A DNA stretch of 8,755 nt from Fimbriimonadales bacterium. Lineage in GTDB: Bacteria > Armatimonadota > Fimbriimonadia > Fimbriimonadales > GBS-DC. The position numbers were made by a program, and so were the translations under genes. The notes under the pieces are model-generated. The model did no database searches. It worked only from the letters and a program-made list of their open reading frames with translations, and was not told where the DNA came from. Where the stretch lies: positions 1-8,755 of the forward strand of contig JAOAES010000064.1 of assembly GCA_026416655.1 (NCBI GenBank), in the 5' to 3' direction. Below, piece after piece: positions 1 to 5,951 of this stretch; position 1 is the first letter of the stretch, and the number at the start of each line of letters is the position of its first letter.

Positions 1-1608
1 ACATTCGCGGCGGAAGCGGGGCGTGTCGTGGCTGCTGAGCATGTTATACATCGCGTACAGGCTCTGGCGCGGGTACATCACCTGCAGCTGCGCCATGCGT
101 TGGTCGAACTGCGACGGCTTGAGGCTCCCGTGCGCCACGAAGCCCAGCACCGCCCCGCGCCATACATAGTTCATCACGCTGTCGAACATATCGCCCTGCA
201 GCCAGCGTCCCGCATCGTCCCAGATTTCGCCGATGATGATTGCCTGCGGGTTCGCTCGCTTCACCACTGGGCGGAACTCGCGCCAGAACAGGTCGGGCAC
301 TTCATTCGGCACATCCAAACGCCAGCCGTCCAGACGCAACTCGCGCGTCCAGCGGTCGATTACCCCCAGCAGATAGCGGCGCGCCAGCGGGTTGTTGTGG
401 TTCAACTTCGGCATATACGGGATGTTCCACCACGCCCAGTAGTTCGGGTTCCATTCCACCGCCACGGGGAACTTCTCCACGATGAACCAGTCGCGAAAGA
501 GCGAAGCCTCCTGACGGCGCAGCAAATCCTGGAACGCGAAGAAGTAAATCCCGACATGGTTGAACACGCCGTCCAGAATCAGGCGCATCTCGTGCTGGTG
601 GAGCGTGCGGGCGAGTGTGCGCAGGTCATCATCGGTTCCGATTTGAGGATCGACGCGCTCGTAGTCGTCGATGTCGTAGTTGTGGTGCGTCACGGAGGCG
701 AACACGGGCGTCAGGTAGAGCGTGTCCACGCCCAGGTCGCGCAGGTAATCGAGCTGTTTCAAAATGCCCTGCAGGTCGCCTCCATAGAAGCCGTCGCCCT
801 CGATGCGTCCAGTGAAATCGATGGGTTTGCTGGCGTCGGGGTCATTCGTTGGGTCAGCGTTGAAGAAGCGGTCGGGCATGATTTGATAGTAGATCGCATC
901 CTGCGCCCAGTCGGGCACATCGAATCGGTTCTCGCCGATGCGATGGCGGTAGCGGGCGTTGCCGTCGGGCAGGCGCAGGCGGACGCGCCCGTCGCGGATT
1001 TCGAACCAGTATTCGATGTCGGCTTCGGGCAGCGCGGCGCGGAAGTAGGTATACAGCGCGTCGCTCACGAAGGGGGTCATCTCCAGCCGTTGCGTGCGCC
1101 CGTTCTGGCGGTAGAAGAGCAGCACGCGCTCCACATCGTCTTTGCGGGCGCGCACGCGCAGGTAGAGCTTGCCGTCCACAGGGTTGCGGTCGCGCAAATC
1201 GGCAGGATTGTGGCGAATTGCGCTGCGGGTTATCTGTCCGTCGCCGATACGCGCAGGGCGATTGTAGCCGTCTGGCTCCACCCACACCACCGAGTTCAGG
1301 TTCCCGTTGCCGTCGTCAATCGCGGGGGCGTTGGGGTCGGTCATCCAGTCGGTTCCGTTGACGACGAACTTATACTGGTGCGCGCCAGGGGGCAGTTGCA
1401 GCGTGAGCGTCCAGACGCGCTTCTCGGCGTCGGGCTGCATGGGGGTTGCGCGGGGCTGCCACTCGTTGAAACTGCCTGCGAGGTAAACCTTCTCGGCGGG
1501 CTGTTGCAGCTCGAGGCGGAACCGCACAGGGTAGGTCGGCTCATTTGCCCAACCTGCCCAGAGCGTCAGGAGCGCCGCTGCTGCAACAATCACGCTTCGC
1601 CGCTTCAT
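1..1608 (-). CDS. Secreted GH13 alpha-amylase/neopullulanase-type glycosidase, 3' end missing
   Basis: This gene hydrolyses alpha-1,4 (possibly alpha-1,6) glucans outside the cytoplasm. Reading the minus strand from ATG 1608 gives 536 open codons that run off the window. Residues 1-21 form a Sec signal peptide (MKRR, then a hydrophobic core, then AGWA) with likely cleavage before NEP. Residues about 26-110 resemble a CBM48/glycogen-binding module (AGSFNEW, YKFVVNG). Residues about 135-215 resemble the Ig-like N-domain of cyclomaltodextrinases and neopullulanases. The catalytic barrel begins near YYQIMPDRF (M244). GH13 motifs seen: DGVFNH (346-351), MPKLN (399-403, the fifth region typical of the neopullulanase subfamily), GWRLDV with nucleophile D432, GEIWDD with acid/base E461, and SSHDTPRF with D528. 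The missing part is the end of the barrel and the C-terminal beta domain. AGAGG at 1619-1615 sits 6 nt before the ATG and supports this start. The exact substrate is inferred. The frame is closed to no alternative: the long plus-strand frame over it is a shadow. Confidence 0.93.
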   Translation of the reverse strand, partial: MKRRSVIVAAAALLTLWAGWANEPTYPVRFRLELQQPAEKVYLAGSFNEWQPRATPMQPDAEKRVWTLTLQLPPGAHQYKFVVNGTDWMTDPNAPAIDDGNGNLNSVVWVEPDGYNRPARIGDGQITRSAIRHNPADLRDRNPVDGKLYLRVRARKDDVERVLLFYRQNGRTQRLEMTPFVSDALYTYFRAALPEADIEYWFEIRDGRVRLRLPDGNARYRHRIGENRFDVPDWAQDAIYYQIMPDRFFNADPTNDPDASKPIDFTGRIEGDGFYGGDLQGILKQLDYLRDLGVDTLYLTPVFASVTHHNYDIDDYERVDPQIGTDDDLRTLARTLHQHEMRLILDGVFNHVGIYFFAFQDLLRRQEASLFRDWFIVEKFPVAVEWNPNYWAWWNIPYMPKLNHNNPLARRYLLGVIDRWTRELRLDGWRLDVPNEVPDLFWREFRPVVKRANPQAIIIGEIWDDAGRWLQGDMFDSVMNYVWRGAVLGFVAHGSLKPSQFDQRMAQLQVMYPRQSLYAMYNMLSSHDTPRFRREC

Positions 1609-1627
1609 CGGTTGCCTCTGCGCTGGT

Positions 1628-1706
1628 ACGACGGCGTCCCCGCCGTCGTTTCGTGGCTTGGACAGTCTTGTCCAAGCACTTGGCACGGACAGGGCTTTCC
1701 GTGCCA
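1628..1706. repeat. Three tandem perfect 9-bp hairpins
   Basis: Three consecutive perfect inverted repeats fill 79 bp. Hairpin A is ACGACGGCG (1628-1636), loop TCCC, CGCCGTCGT (1641-1649). Hairpin B is GCTTGGACA (1656-1664), loop GTCT, TGTCCAAGC (1669-1677). Hairpin C is TGGCACGGA (1681-1689), 8-nt loop, TCCGTGCCA (1698-1706). They lie inside the predicted leader of the amylase mRNA and just upstream of the plus-strand -35 box. No U-tract follows any of them in either direction, so they do not look like ordinary terminators. They could be a dispersed repeat element, an mRNA-stability structure or protein-binding sites. I cannot tell which. Confidence 0.85.
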
Positions 1707-1708
1707 CT

Positions 1709-1737
1709 TTGAGAAATCGTATTCTGAACTATATTAT
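1709..1737 (+). promoter_or_regulatory. Sigma70-type promoter for the serine hydrolase-lepB-Nudix-ligase operon
   Basis: TTGAGA (1709-1714) and TATTAT (1732-1737) are separated by 17 bp, and each matches consensus at 5 of 6 bases. The predicted start near 1744 gives a leader of about 60 nt before ATG 1805. The box shares five bases with the opposing TATAAT of the amylase promoter, so the two polymerases should compete for one melting region. Confidence 0.55.
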
Positions 1738-1761
1738 AGCATGGTTTGTCGGCGGCGTCAA
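1733..1761 (-). promoter_or_regulatory. Sigma70-type promoter for the amylase gene
   Basis: Read on the minus strand, TTGACG (1761-1756), a spacer of exactly 17 bp (1755-1739) and TATAAT (1738-1733) make a near-consensus housekeeping promoter. Transcription should start around 1726-1727. That gives the amylase mRNA a leader of about 118 nt which contains all three hairpins at 1628-1706. Its -10 box overlaps the -10 box of the plus-strand promoter. Confidence 0.75.
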
Positions 1762-1791
1762 GGGGATGTCGGCTGCTTTGAGCGCGTCAGG

Positions 1792-1797
1792 TACACT
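1792..1797 (+). promoter_or_regulatory. Possible leaderless-type -10 box before the serine hydrolase
   Basis: TACACT lies exactly 7 nt upstream of ATG 1805, so transcription would begin at or next to the start codon. No credible -35 box and no Shine-Dalgarno are present here. The same geometry occurs at the GTG of the Lon-domain gene (7816), which is the reason to list it. It may be a second promoter or chance. Confidence 0.35.
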
Positions 1798-1804
1798 TTC
1801 TGCT

Positions 1805-2686
1805 ATGGCGCGTGACCCAAAACCGCTGAAAGCGAAACTGGATGCAATCTGCGAACGTCATCGTGGCGTGATGGGATACAGCCTCTATCACACTCGCCAC
1901 AACCACCGCATCGACTATCGGGGCGACGAGATTTTCCCCACCGCCAGCACCATCAAGGTCGCCGTGATGAGCAAAGCGATGGAGGAGATCGACGCGGGAC
2001 GCCTCAGCTACAGTGAGAAACTGCCCATTACGCCCGACGACATCCGCGAAGGCTCTGGATTGTTGCAGTTTTACAAGGAGAACCAGTCGGTTGAGGTGAA
2101 GTTATTGCTTCACCTGATGATTACGGTGAGCGACAACACGGCAACGATAATGCTGGCGCGGCGGCTGGGCACGGTGGAGGTGAACCGCCATTTGGAGCGG
2201 CTCGGCTTGCGCAATACGCGGCTACTCGCGCTCCATCCGCCCGATGACGCAGAACTCAAAGCTCTGCGCGACAAGTGGGGCATGGGAATGTGTACCCCCA
2301 ACGAGATGGTGCAGTTGCTGGATGCGATACGCACTCATCGCGCCGCCTCGCCCGCCGCGTGCGACCGCATGCTCCGCATCATGAGCCACCAGTATTACGA
2401 CGACCTGATTGGCAGTTCCACGCCGCCGTGGGTAGTGGCGTGTCTCAAGTCGGGCGCGGTGAACCGCTCGCGTTCCGATGTGGGGATTATCTTCGCACCG
2501 TCGGGAGCATACATCCTCGCAGTGTACACGAAGGAGAACGAGGACACGCGCTGGACGCCTGAGAATGAAGGCGAGGTCGCCATTCGTGAGGTCGCCAGAG
2601 AGGTATGGCGGTTCTACCATCCCCGCGATTCATGGCGCCCACCGCGAGGCGCAGAGAAACTCGCTGTGGGCTACGGAGGAGCATAG
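1805..2686 (+). CDS. Class A beta-lactamase-fold serine hydrolase
   Basis: The 293-residue protein (from ATG 1805) has the penicillin-recognising serine hydrolase motifs: STIK with nucleophile S48 and K51, SDN at 109-111, TPxxM at 164-168, and KSG at 215-217 in place of KTG. The class A Omega-loop ExxLN, which holds the deacylating glutamate, is not recognisable: the segment before TPNEM reads roughly LALHPPDDAELKALRDKW. Efficient beta-lactam hydrolysis is therefore doubtful, and a D,D-peptidase, esterase or other role is as likely. No signal peptide is visible from this start. The frame stays open upstream to 1658, and ATG 1766 or TTG 1778 are alternatives, but the longer reading would run through the hairpins and the plus promoter. 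It is the first gene of the plus-strand run, with lepB starting 3 nt after its stop. Confidence 0.85.
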   Translation: MARDPKPLKAKLDAICERHRGVMGYSLYHTRHNHRIDYRGDEIFPTASTIKVAVMSKAMEEIDAGRLSYSEKLPITPDDIREGSGLLQFYKENQSVEVKLLLHLMITVSDNTATIMLARRLGTVEVNRHLERLGLRNTRLLALHPPDDAELKALRDKWGMGMCTPNEMVQLLDAIRTHRAASPAACDRMLRIMSHQYYDDLIGSSTPPWVVACLKSGAVNRSRSDVGIIFAPSGAYILAVYTKENEDTRWTPENEGEVAIREVAREVWRFYHPRDSWRPPRGAEKLAVGYGGA

Positions 2687-2689
2687 ACC

Positions 2690-3151
2690 ATGAGCGCTGC
2701 TGACATGATGGAGCAACGGCGAAATACACGCGCAACGCGCTCGCTGATTCTGCTCACCATTTTCGGGCTGCTTGCGCTCTTTTTCGCGCTGAACTTTCGG
2801 GTTGTTGTCGTGAGCGGTCCTTCGATGGAGCCGACCTACAAAAACGGCGACCGCCTGCTGATGACCACTGCCTACTGGCTGTTCGGACCGATTCAGAAAG
2901 GCGATGTGGTTGTGATTGTGCGTCCGAAGGGCGAACTGCTGATTAAGCGCGTCGTTGCGCTGGCGGGGGAGCAGGTTCCTCGTCGATACTGGTCGCCGCT
3001 GGTCTATATGATGGGTGGGCGCGTGCCCGAGGGGCACCTGTTCGTGGTGGGCGACAATCTGGAACGCTCGGAGGACAGCCGCCAGTTGGGCGCAATCCCG
3101 CTGAGCTATGTGCAGGGCAAAATAGTCGGCGGGCGGAGGGAAGTGCCTTGA
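2690..3151 (+). CDS. lepB: Signal peptidase I
   Basis: A membrane-bound serine/lysine protease that removes Sec and Tat signal peptides on the outer face of the inner membrane. The 153-residue protein has one N-terminal membrane anchor (about 18-41, preceded by several arginines, so N-in). It then carries the family boxes in order: SGPSMEPTY with nucleophile S45, KGDVVV, IKRVVALAGE with general base K86, and VVGDNLERSEDSR at 119-131 (the GDN...DSR box). It is compact, lacking the long insertions of the proteobacterial enzyme. GGAGGA at 2675-2680 lies 9 nt before ATG 2690. The gap from the upstream hydrolase is 3 nt, and its TGA overlaps the TTG of the next gene, so co-translation is likely. 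It may be one of several paralogues in the genome. Confidence 0.95.
   Translation: MSAADMMEQRRNTRATRSLILLTIFGLLALFFALNFRVVVVSGPSMEPTYKNGDRLLMTTAYWLFGPIQKGDVVVIVRPKGELLIKRVVALAGEQVPRRYWSPLVYMMGGRVPEGHLFVVGDNLERSEDSRQLGAIPLSYVQGKIVGGRREVP
3135..3140 (+). promoter_or_regulatory. Shine-Dalgarno fixing the TTG start of the Nudix gene
   Basis: GGAGGG lies inside the end of lepB, 7 nt before TTG 3148. No ATG or GTG is equally well placed, so this site decides the TTG start and indicates translational coupling with lepB. Confidence 0.7.
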
Positions 3152-3657
3152 CCGATTGGGACGCGCTTACGGCGGTCTGGGCAGGTAGGCGCATGCGATT
3201 TGTGCCTGCCGAGCGGATGATCGAGCTTCCTACGCCGCGCTATGTGGTGGTTTTAATCAGTGACGGCGCGGGGCGCTATTTGCTGGCGCATATTCGGGAG
3301 CGGGGCTACTGCGCTCCCAGCGGGCGGATTGAGGCGGGTGAGACGCCCCGAGCCGCCGCCCGACGCGAAGCGTATGAGGAATCGGGGGCGGTGCTGAACG
3401 AACTGACGCAGGTTGGCAGCTATCTGCTCGTGCCCTGCTCGGAGCGCGAGCCTTCGCCCTGTAGCGCGCCTGTGTTTCTGGCGCGCGCCGCCCGAATCGA
3501 GCCGCTACACGCCGATTCCGAGTCGCAGGGCGTGCGCTGGGCGTCGCTGGACGAGCTCCCTGCGTTCTACTATGACTGGTCGCCCCTGATTGAAGCGGTG
3601 TTTCGATATGCAGAGGAACGGCGTCAAGCTCTCTGGGAACGGCAGGACGAAGGTTAA
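3148..3657 (+). CDS. Nudix hydrolase
   Basis: Hydrolyses a nucleoside diphosphate linked to some other moiety. The 169-residue protein carries a complete Nudix box at 59-81, G-x5-E-x7-REAYEESGA, with the metal-binding REAYEE glutamates intact. The surrounding beta strands (RYVVVLISDGAGRYLLAHI; residues 31-49) fit the fold. The substrate cannot be read from sequence. The start is TTG 3148, sharing four bases (TTGA) with the end of lepB. ATG 3193 would trim 15 residues and has no comparable ribosome site. Its 3' end overlaps the polymer ligase gene by about 50 nt. Its position between a signal peptidase and a polymer ligase hints at sugar-nucleotide or lipid-diphosphate housekeeping, but this is only inference from context. 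Confidence 0.9.
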   Translation: MTDWDALTAVWAGRRMRFVPAERMIELPTPRYVVVLISDGAGRYLLAHIRERGYCAPSGRIEAGETPRAAARREAYEESGAVLNELTQVGSYLLVPCSEREPSPCSAPVFLARAARIEPLHADSESQGVRWASLDELPAFYYDWSPLIEAVFRYAEERRQALWERQDEG

Positions 3658-5803
3658 GGCGCGTGCGCCGCAGTGGGCGTCGTGGGCGGCGGGGCTGACG
3701 GGCGTCGGCGTTGCGCTCGCGCCGTGGCTGTCGGGCAGCGTCTATGTAGGAGCGCGTCCAGTCGCGCCAGAAAATACGCTCGGCGCGTTGGTCTGGGGCG
3801 CGGATATGCCCTTGATGGGCATGTTCTTCGTAAGCTTATTAGTGCTGGCAGGCTTTTGCCTCGCTGCGTGGAACGCCGCGATGTGGCGTCTGCCTGTCGG
3901 GCGCTTCCTGGCGCCGTTCGCGCTGCTGATTGTGTGGATGGGGCTGTCCACGGCGCTCACTCTGTCGGGCTGGGCGGGGGTGTTGCGCACTGTACAGTGG
4001 CTGATTGGGCTGGTGGGCGTCCTCACGATAGTCGCGGTGGTGCGTCGGGGCGTGTCGGCGTGGTTTATCCTCGCGCCGATGGTCATCAGCGCGTCTCTGG
4101 TGGGGCTGCGCGGCTGCTCCGAGTACCTACTGAATGCGCTGGGCGGCGTTCCGAACTGGCGTGTGTTCGCGAGCTTCTTCAATCCGAACCTGCTGGCGGG
4201 CTTCTTGGCGATGAGTGCCCCGCTTACGATGGGGCTACTGCTGATGCTGGGGCGTGAGTTGCCTGAGCCGCGCCGTCGGGGCTACACTGCGCTGCTCACG
4301 GTCGCGCTCTGGCTACAACTGAGCGCGCTGATACTGACGGCGTCGCGGCTGGGGATGCTGGCGTTTCTGGGCGCAGCGGGCGTGTTTCTCGCGCTTGCGG
4401 GGGCGTGGCGACTGCTTTCGCGCGATTTTATTCTGCGCCTTGGGGTGGTAGGTGCGCTGCTGCTGGGCGTGTTTTGGCTCAGCACACCCGCCACTCAACG
4501 GTTGACCCCCCAAGCCGCCGCGCAGGATGTGCATTCAGGTGCGTTCCGCGTGGAGACATGGAAGGGGACGGCGCGCGCCGCGCTCGCGAACCCGATTTTC
4601 GGCGTCGGCACCGGCGCGTTCGAATGGCGGTATCCCCGCTACGCTGCAGTGGGCTACACACGCTCCGCGCACAACACCTACTTGGAAATCGCCGCCGAGT
4701 CGGGAATCCCCGCGCTCCTGTTGGTTATCGTGATGGCGTTCGGCTGGCTGAGCCGTGCGGCGCAACACGAGCTGCCTCCCGATCCCAGTCGTGCCGTGCC
4801 GCGTGTGATGGACTGGCGCGCAGCGCGACTGGGCGTACTGGCGGGCGTCGTCGGCGCCGCGCTGCACAACGCCGTTGATTCCGACCTGCAGGCGTTCGCG
4901 AACCTGCTGACGTTGTGTGCGCTGCTGGGGCTGGGGCTGGCGCTGGCGGTAGACGGCGTGTTCACCTTGCCGATACGCCCCCTCGAACGGCGTGGCACGG
5001 CGCTGGTCGTCGGGCTAACCCTGGCGACCGCGCTCGCAGCGTTCGGGCTGGGCGAATGGTACGCCAATCAAGGACGATACGAGACGCTGGTCTCCCATGT
5101 CCCCCAAGCGGCAGAGTTCTACAGCCTCGCGCGCCGATTCGACGCGAGCAACCCCGACTATCTGATGGACGCAGGCGAGCTGTACTACGCGCTGGGCAGG
5201 CGCGACACGGCGTTCGAACTGATGACGCGCTCGGTAAAGCTCAAGCCCTCGCCGCGCAACCTCTATCGGCTGGGGCTATATTATGAGCGTGAGGGCGACA
5301 TGGAGACGGCGCGGGCACAATACGAAGCGGCGCTGGAACGCGACCCGCACAGCCTTCCCGCCCTGCTCAAGCTCGCCCGCCTCGCACAGCCTGACCCCGA
5401 CAATCCCCGCCTGACGGACGAGGCGAAGCGGTACTATGAGCGCGTCGTCGAGATTCAGAACAGCCCCTACGGGCGGATTCGCGCCGTGCCCGAAATCGTG
5501 GAGACCGCCTTCGGTTTTGCGCACCTCGCTCTCGCCCGCCACTATCGCGCGCTCGGCGACACGGTCAAGGCGCAAGGACACTACGAGCAGGCGCTGCTGG
5601 TGTTCCGCAACTATCGCGAGGTCACCTATCCGTTCAACCTCGCAGGGCGCGCACTGGGGATGTATAACCCCGAACGCGAGCGGCAGATACTGAATGCGCA
5701 TCTGCAGGTGTTAAGCGACCTCGCCGCGCTTTATGAGGCGCAGGGACGCCTCCAAGACGCCCGCACCCTGCGCGAGGAGTACAATCGGCTGAGCGCGGAA
5801 TGA
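3608..5803 (+). CDS. O-antigen ligase (Wzy_C/WaaL) family membrane protein with C-terminal TPR domain
   Basis: A polytopic inner-membrane protein of about 731 residues, expected to transfer or polymerise undecaprenyl-linked glycan on the periplasmic face. About a dozen hydrophobic segments fill residues 24-485. Family landmarks are FFNPNLLAGFL (N192), TASRLGM (S246-G249), FGVGTGAFEWRYP, and SAHNTYLEIAAESGIP with H355. A further HNAVDSD lies at 420-426. Residues about 504-592, 625-665 and 700-731 are amphipathic helices in TPR-like pairs (DAGELYYALGRRDTAFELM, LGLYYEREGDMETARAQYEAAL), probably on one side of the membrane for partner binding. The acceptor (lipid A core, pilin, S-layer or another) cannot be told. 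ATG 3608 is the best start although its ribosome site is weak; TTG 3590 adds six residues. The gene overlaps the Nudix gene and is the last of the run. Confidence 0.88.
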   Translation: MQRNGVKLSGNGRTKVKARAPQWASWAAGLTGVGVALAPWLSGSVYVGARPVAPENTLGALVWGADMPLMGMFFVSLLVLAGFCLAAWNAAMWRLPVGRFLAPFALLIVWMGLSTALTLSGWAGVLRTVQWLIGLVGVLTIVAVVRRGVSAWFILAPMVISASLVGLRGCSEYLLNALGGVPNWRVFASFFNPNLLAGFLAMSAPLTMGLLLMLGRELPEPRRRGYTALLTVALWLQLSALILTASRLGMLAFLGAAGVFLALAGAWRLLSRDFILRLGVVGALLLGVFWLSTPATQRLTPQAAAQDVHSGAFRVETWKGTARAALANPIFGVGTGAFEWRYPRYAAVGYTRSAHNTYLEIAAESGIPALLLVIVMAFGWLSRAAQHELPPDPSRAVPRVMDWRAARLGVLAGVVGAALHNAVDSDLQAFANLLTLCALLGLGLALAVDGVFTLPIRPLERRGTALVVGLTLATALAAFGLGEWYANQGRYETLVSHVPQAAEFYSLARRFDASNPDYLMDAGELYYALGRRDTAFELMTRSVKLKPSPRNLYRLGLYYEREGDMETARAQYEAALERDPHSLPALLKLARLAQPDPDNPRLTDEAKRYYERVVEIQNSPYGRIRAVPEIVETAFGFAHLALARHYRALGDTVKAQGHYEQALLVFRNYREVTYPFNLAGRALGMYNPERERQILNAHLQVLSDLAALYEAQGRLQDARTLREEYNRLSAE

Positions 5804-5808
5804 GAGGG

Positions 5809-5836
5809 GACTCTTGCTCAAGAGGAGCAGGGAGTC
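5809..5836 (+). terminator. Hairpin immediately after the ligase stop codon
   Basis: GACTCTTGCTC (5809-5819) pairs with 5825-5836 through a 5-nt AAGAG loop: 11 pairs including one G-U, with a single bulged G at 5830. It begins 6 nt after the TGA of the operon's last gene, where a terminator or 3'-end stabiliser is expected. No T-tract follows, so intrinsic termination is unproven. Confidence 0.4.
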
Positions 5837-5872
5837 GCAGAGTAAACCGATCGGGATTTCAAGTGGCGCAGT

Positions 5873-5931
5873 TCGTCAGCGAGACGCTGACGCTACGCAC
5901 GCCTCACGTAGCGTCGGCGTCCCGCTGATGA
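5873..5931. repeat. 25-bp near-perfect inverted repeat between converging genes
   Basis: The left arm 5873-5897 and right arm 5907-5931 flank a 9-nt loop (CACGCCTCA). In plus-strand RNA 22 positions are Watson-Crick, two are G-U (5875/5929 and 5888/5916), and one is mismatched (A5882/C5922). The inner 9 pairs, GACGCTACG with CGTAGCGTC, are perfect. It ends 20 nt from the rlmI stop and could serve as a bidirectional transcription barrier, though neither side has a U-tract. The right arm contains GTCGGCGTCCCGC, similar to hairpins at 1628 and 8430. Confidence 0.85.
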
Positions 5932-5951
5932 CTATACGCCTGAGCAGCCTT

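Noticed and set aside
1658..1804. N-terminal extension of the serine hydrolase (49 more residues, with a somewhat hydrophobic stretch)
   Set aside because: It would translate through two of the hairpins and the plus-strand promoter and lacks a ribosome site. ATG 1805 or a start shortly before it is more likely, though export cannot be fully excluded.
28..1815. A 595-codon open frame on the plus strand
   Set aside because: It is antisense to the amylase gene, whose minus-strand translation carries all GH13 catalytic motifs and a signal peptide. The plus frame has no recognisable domain and is a GC-codon shadow.
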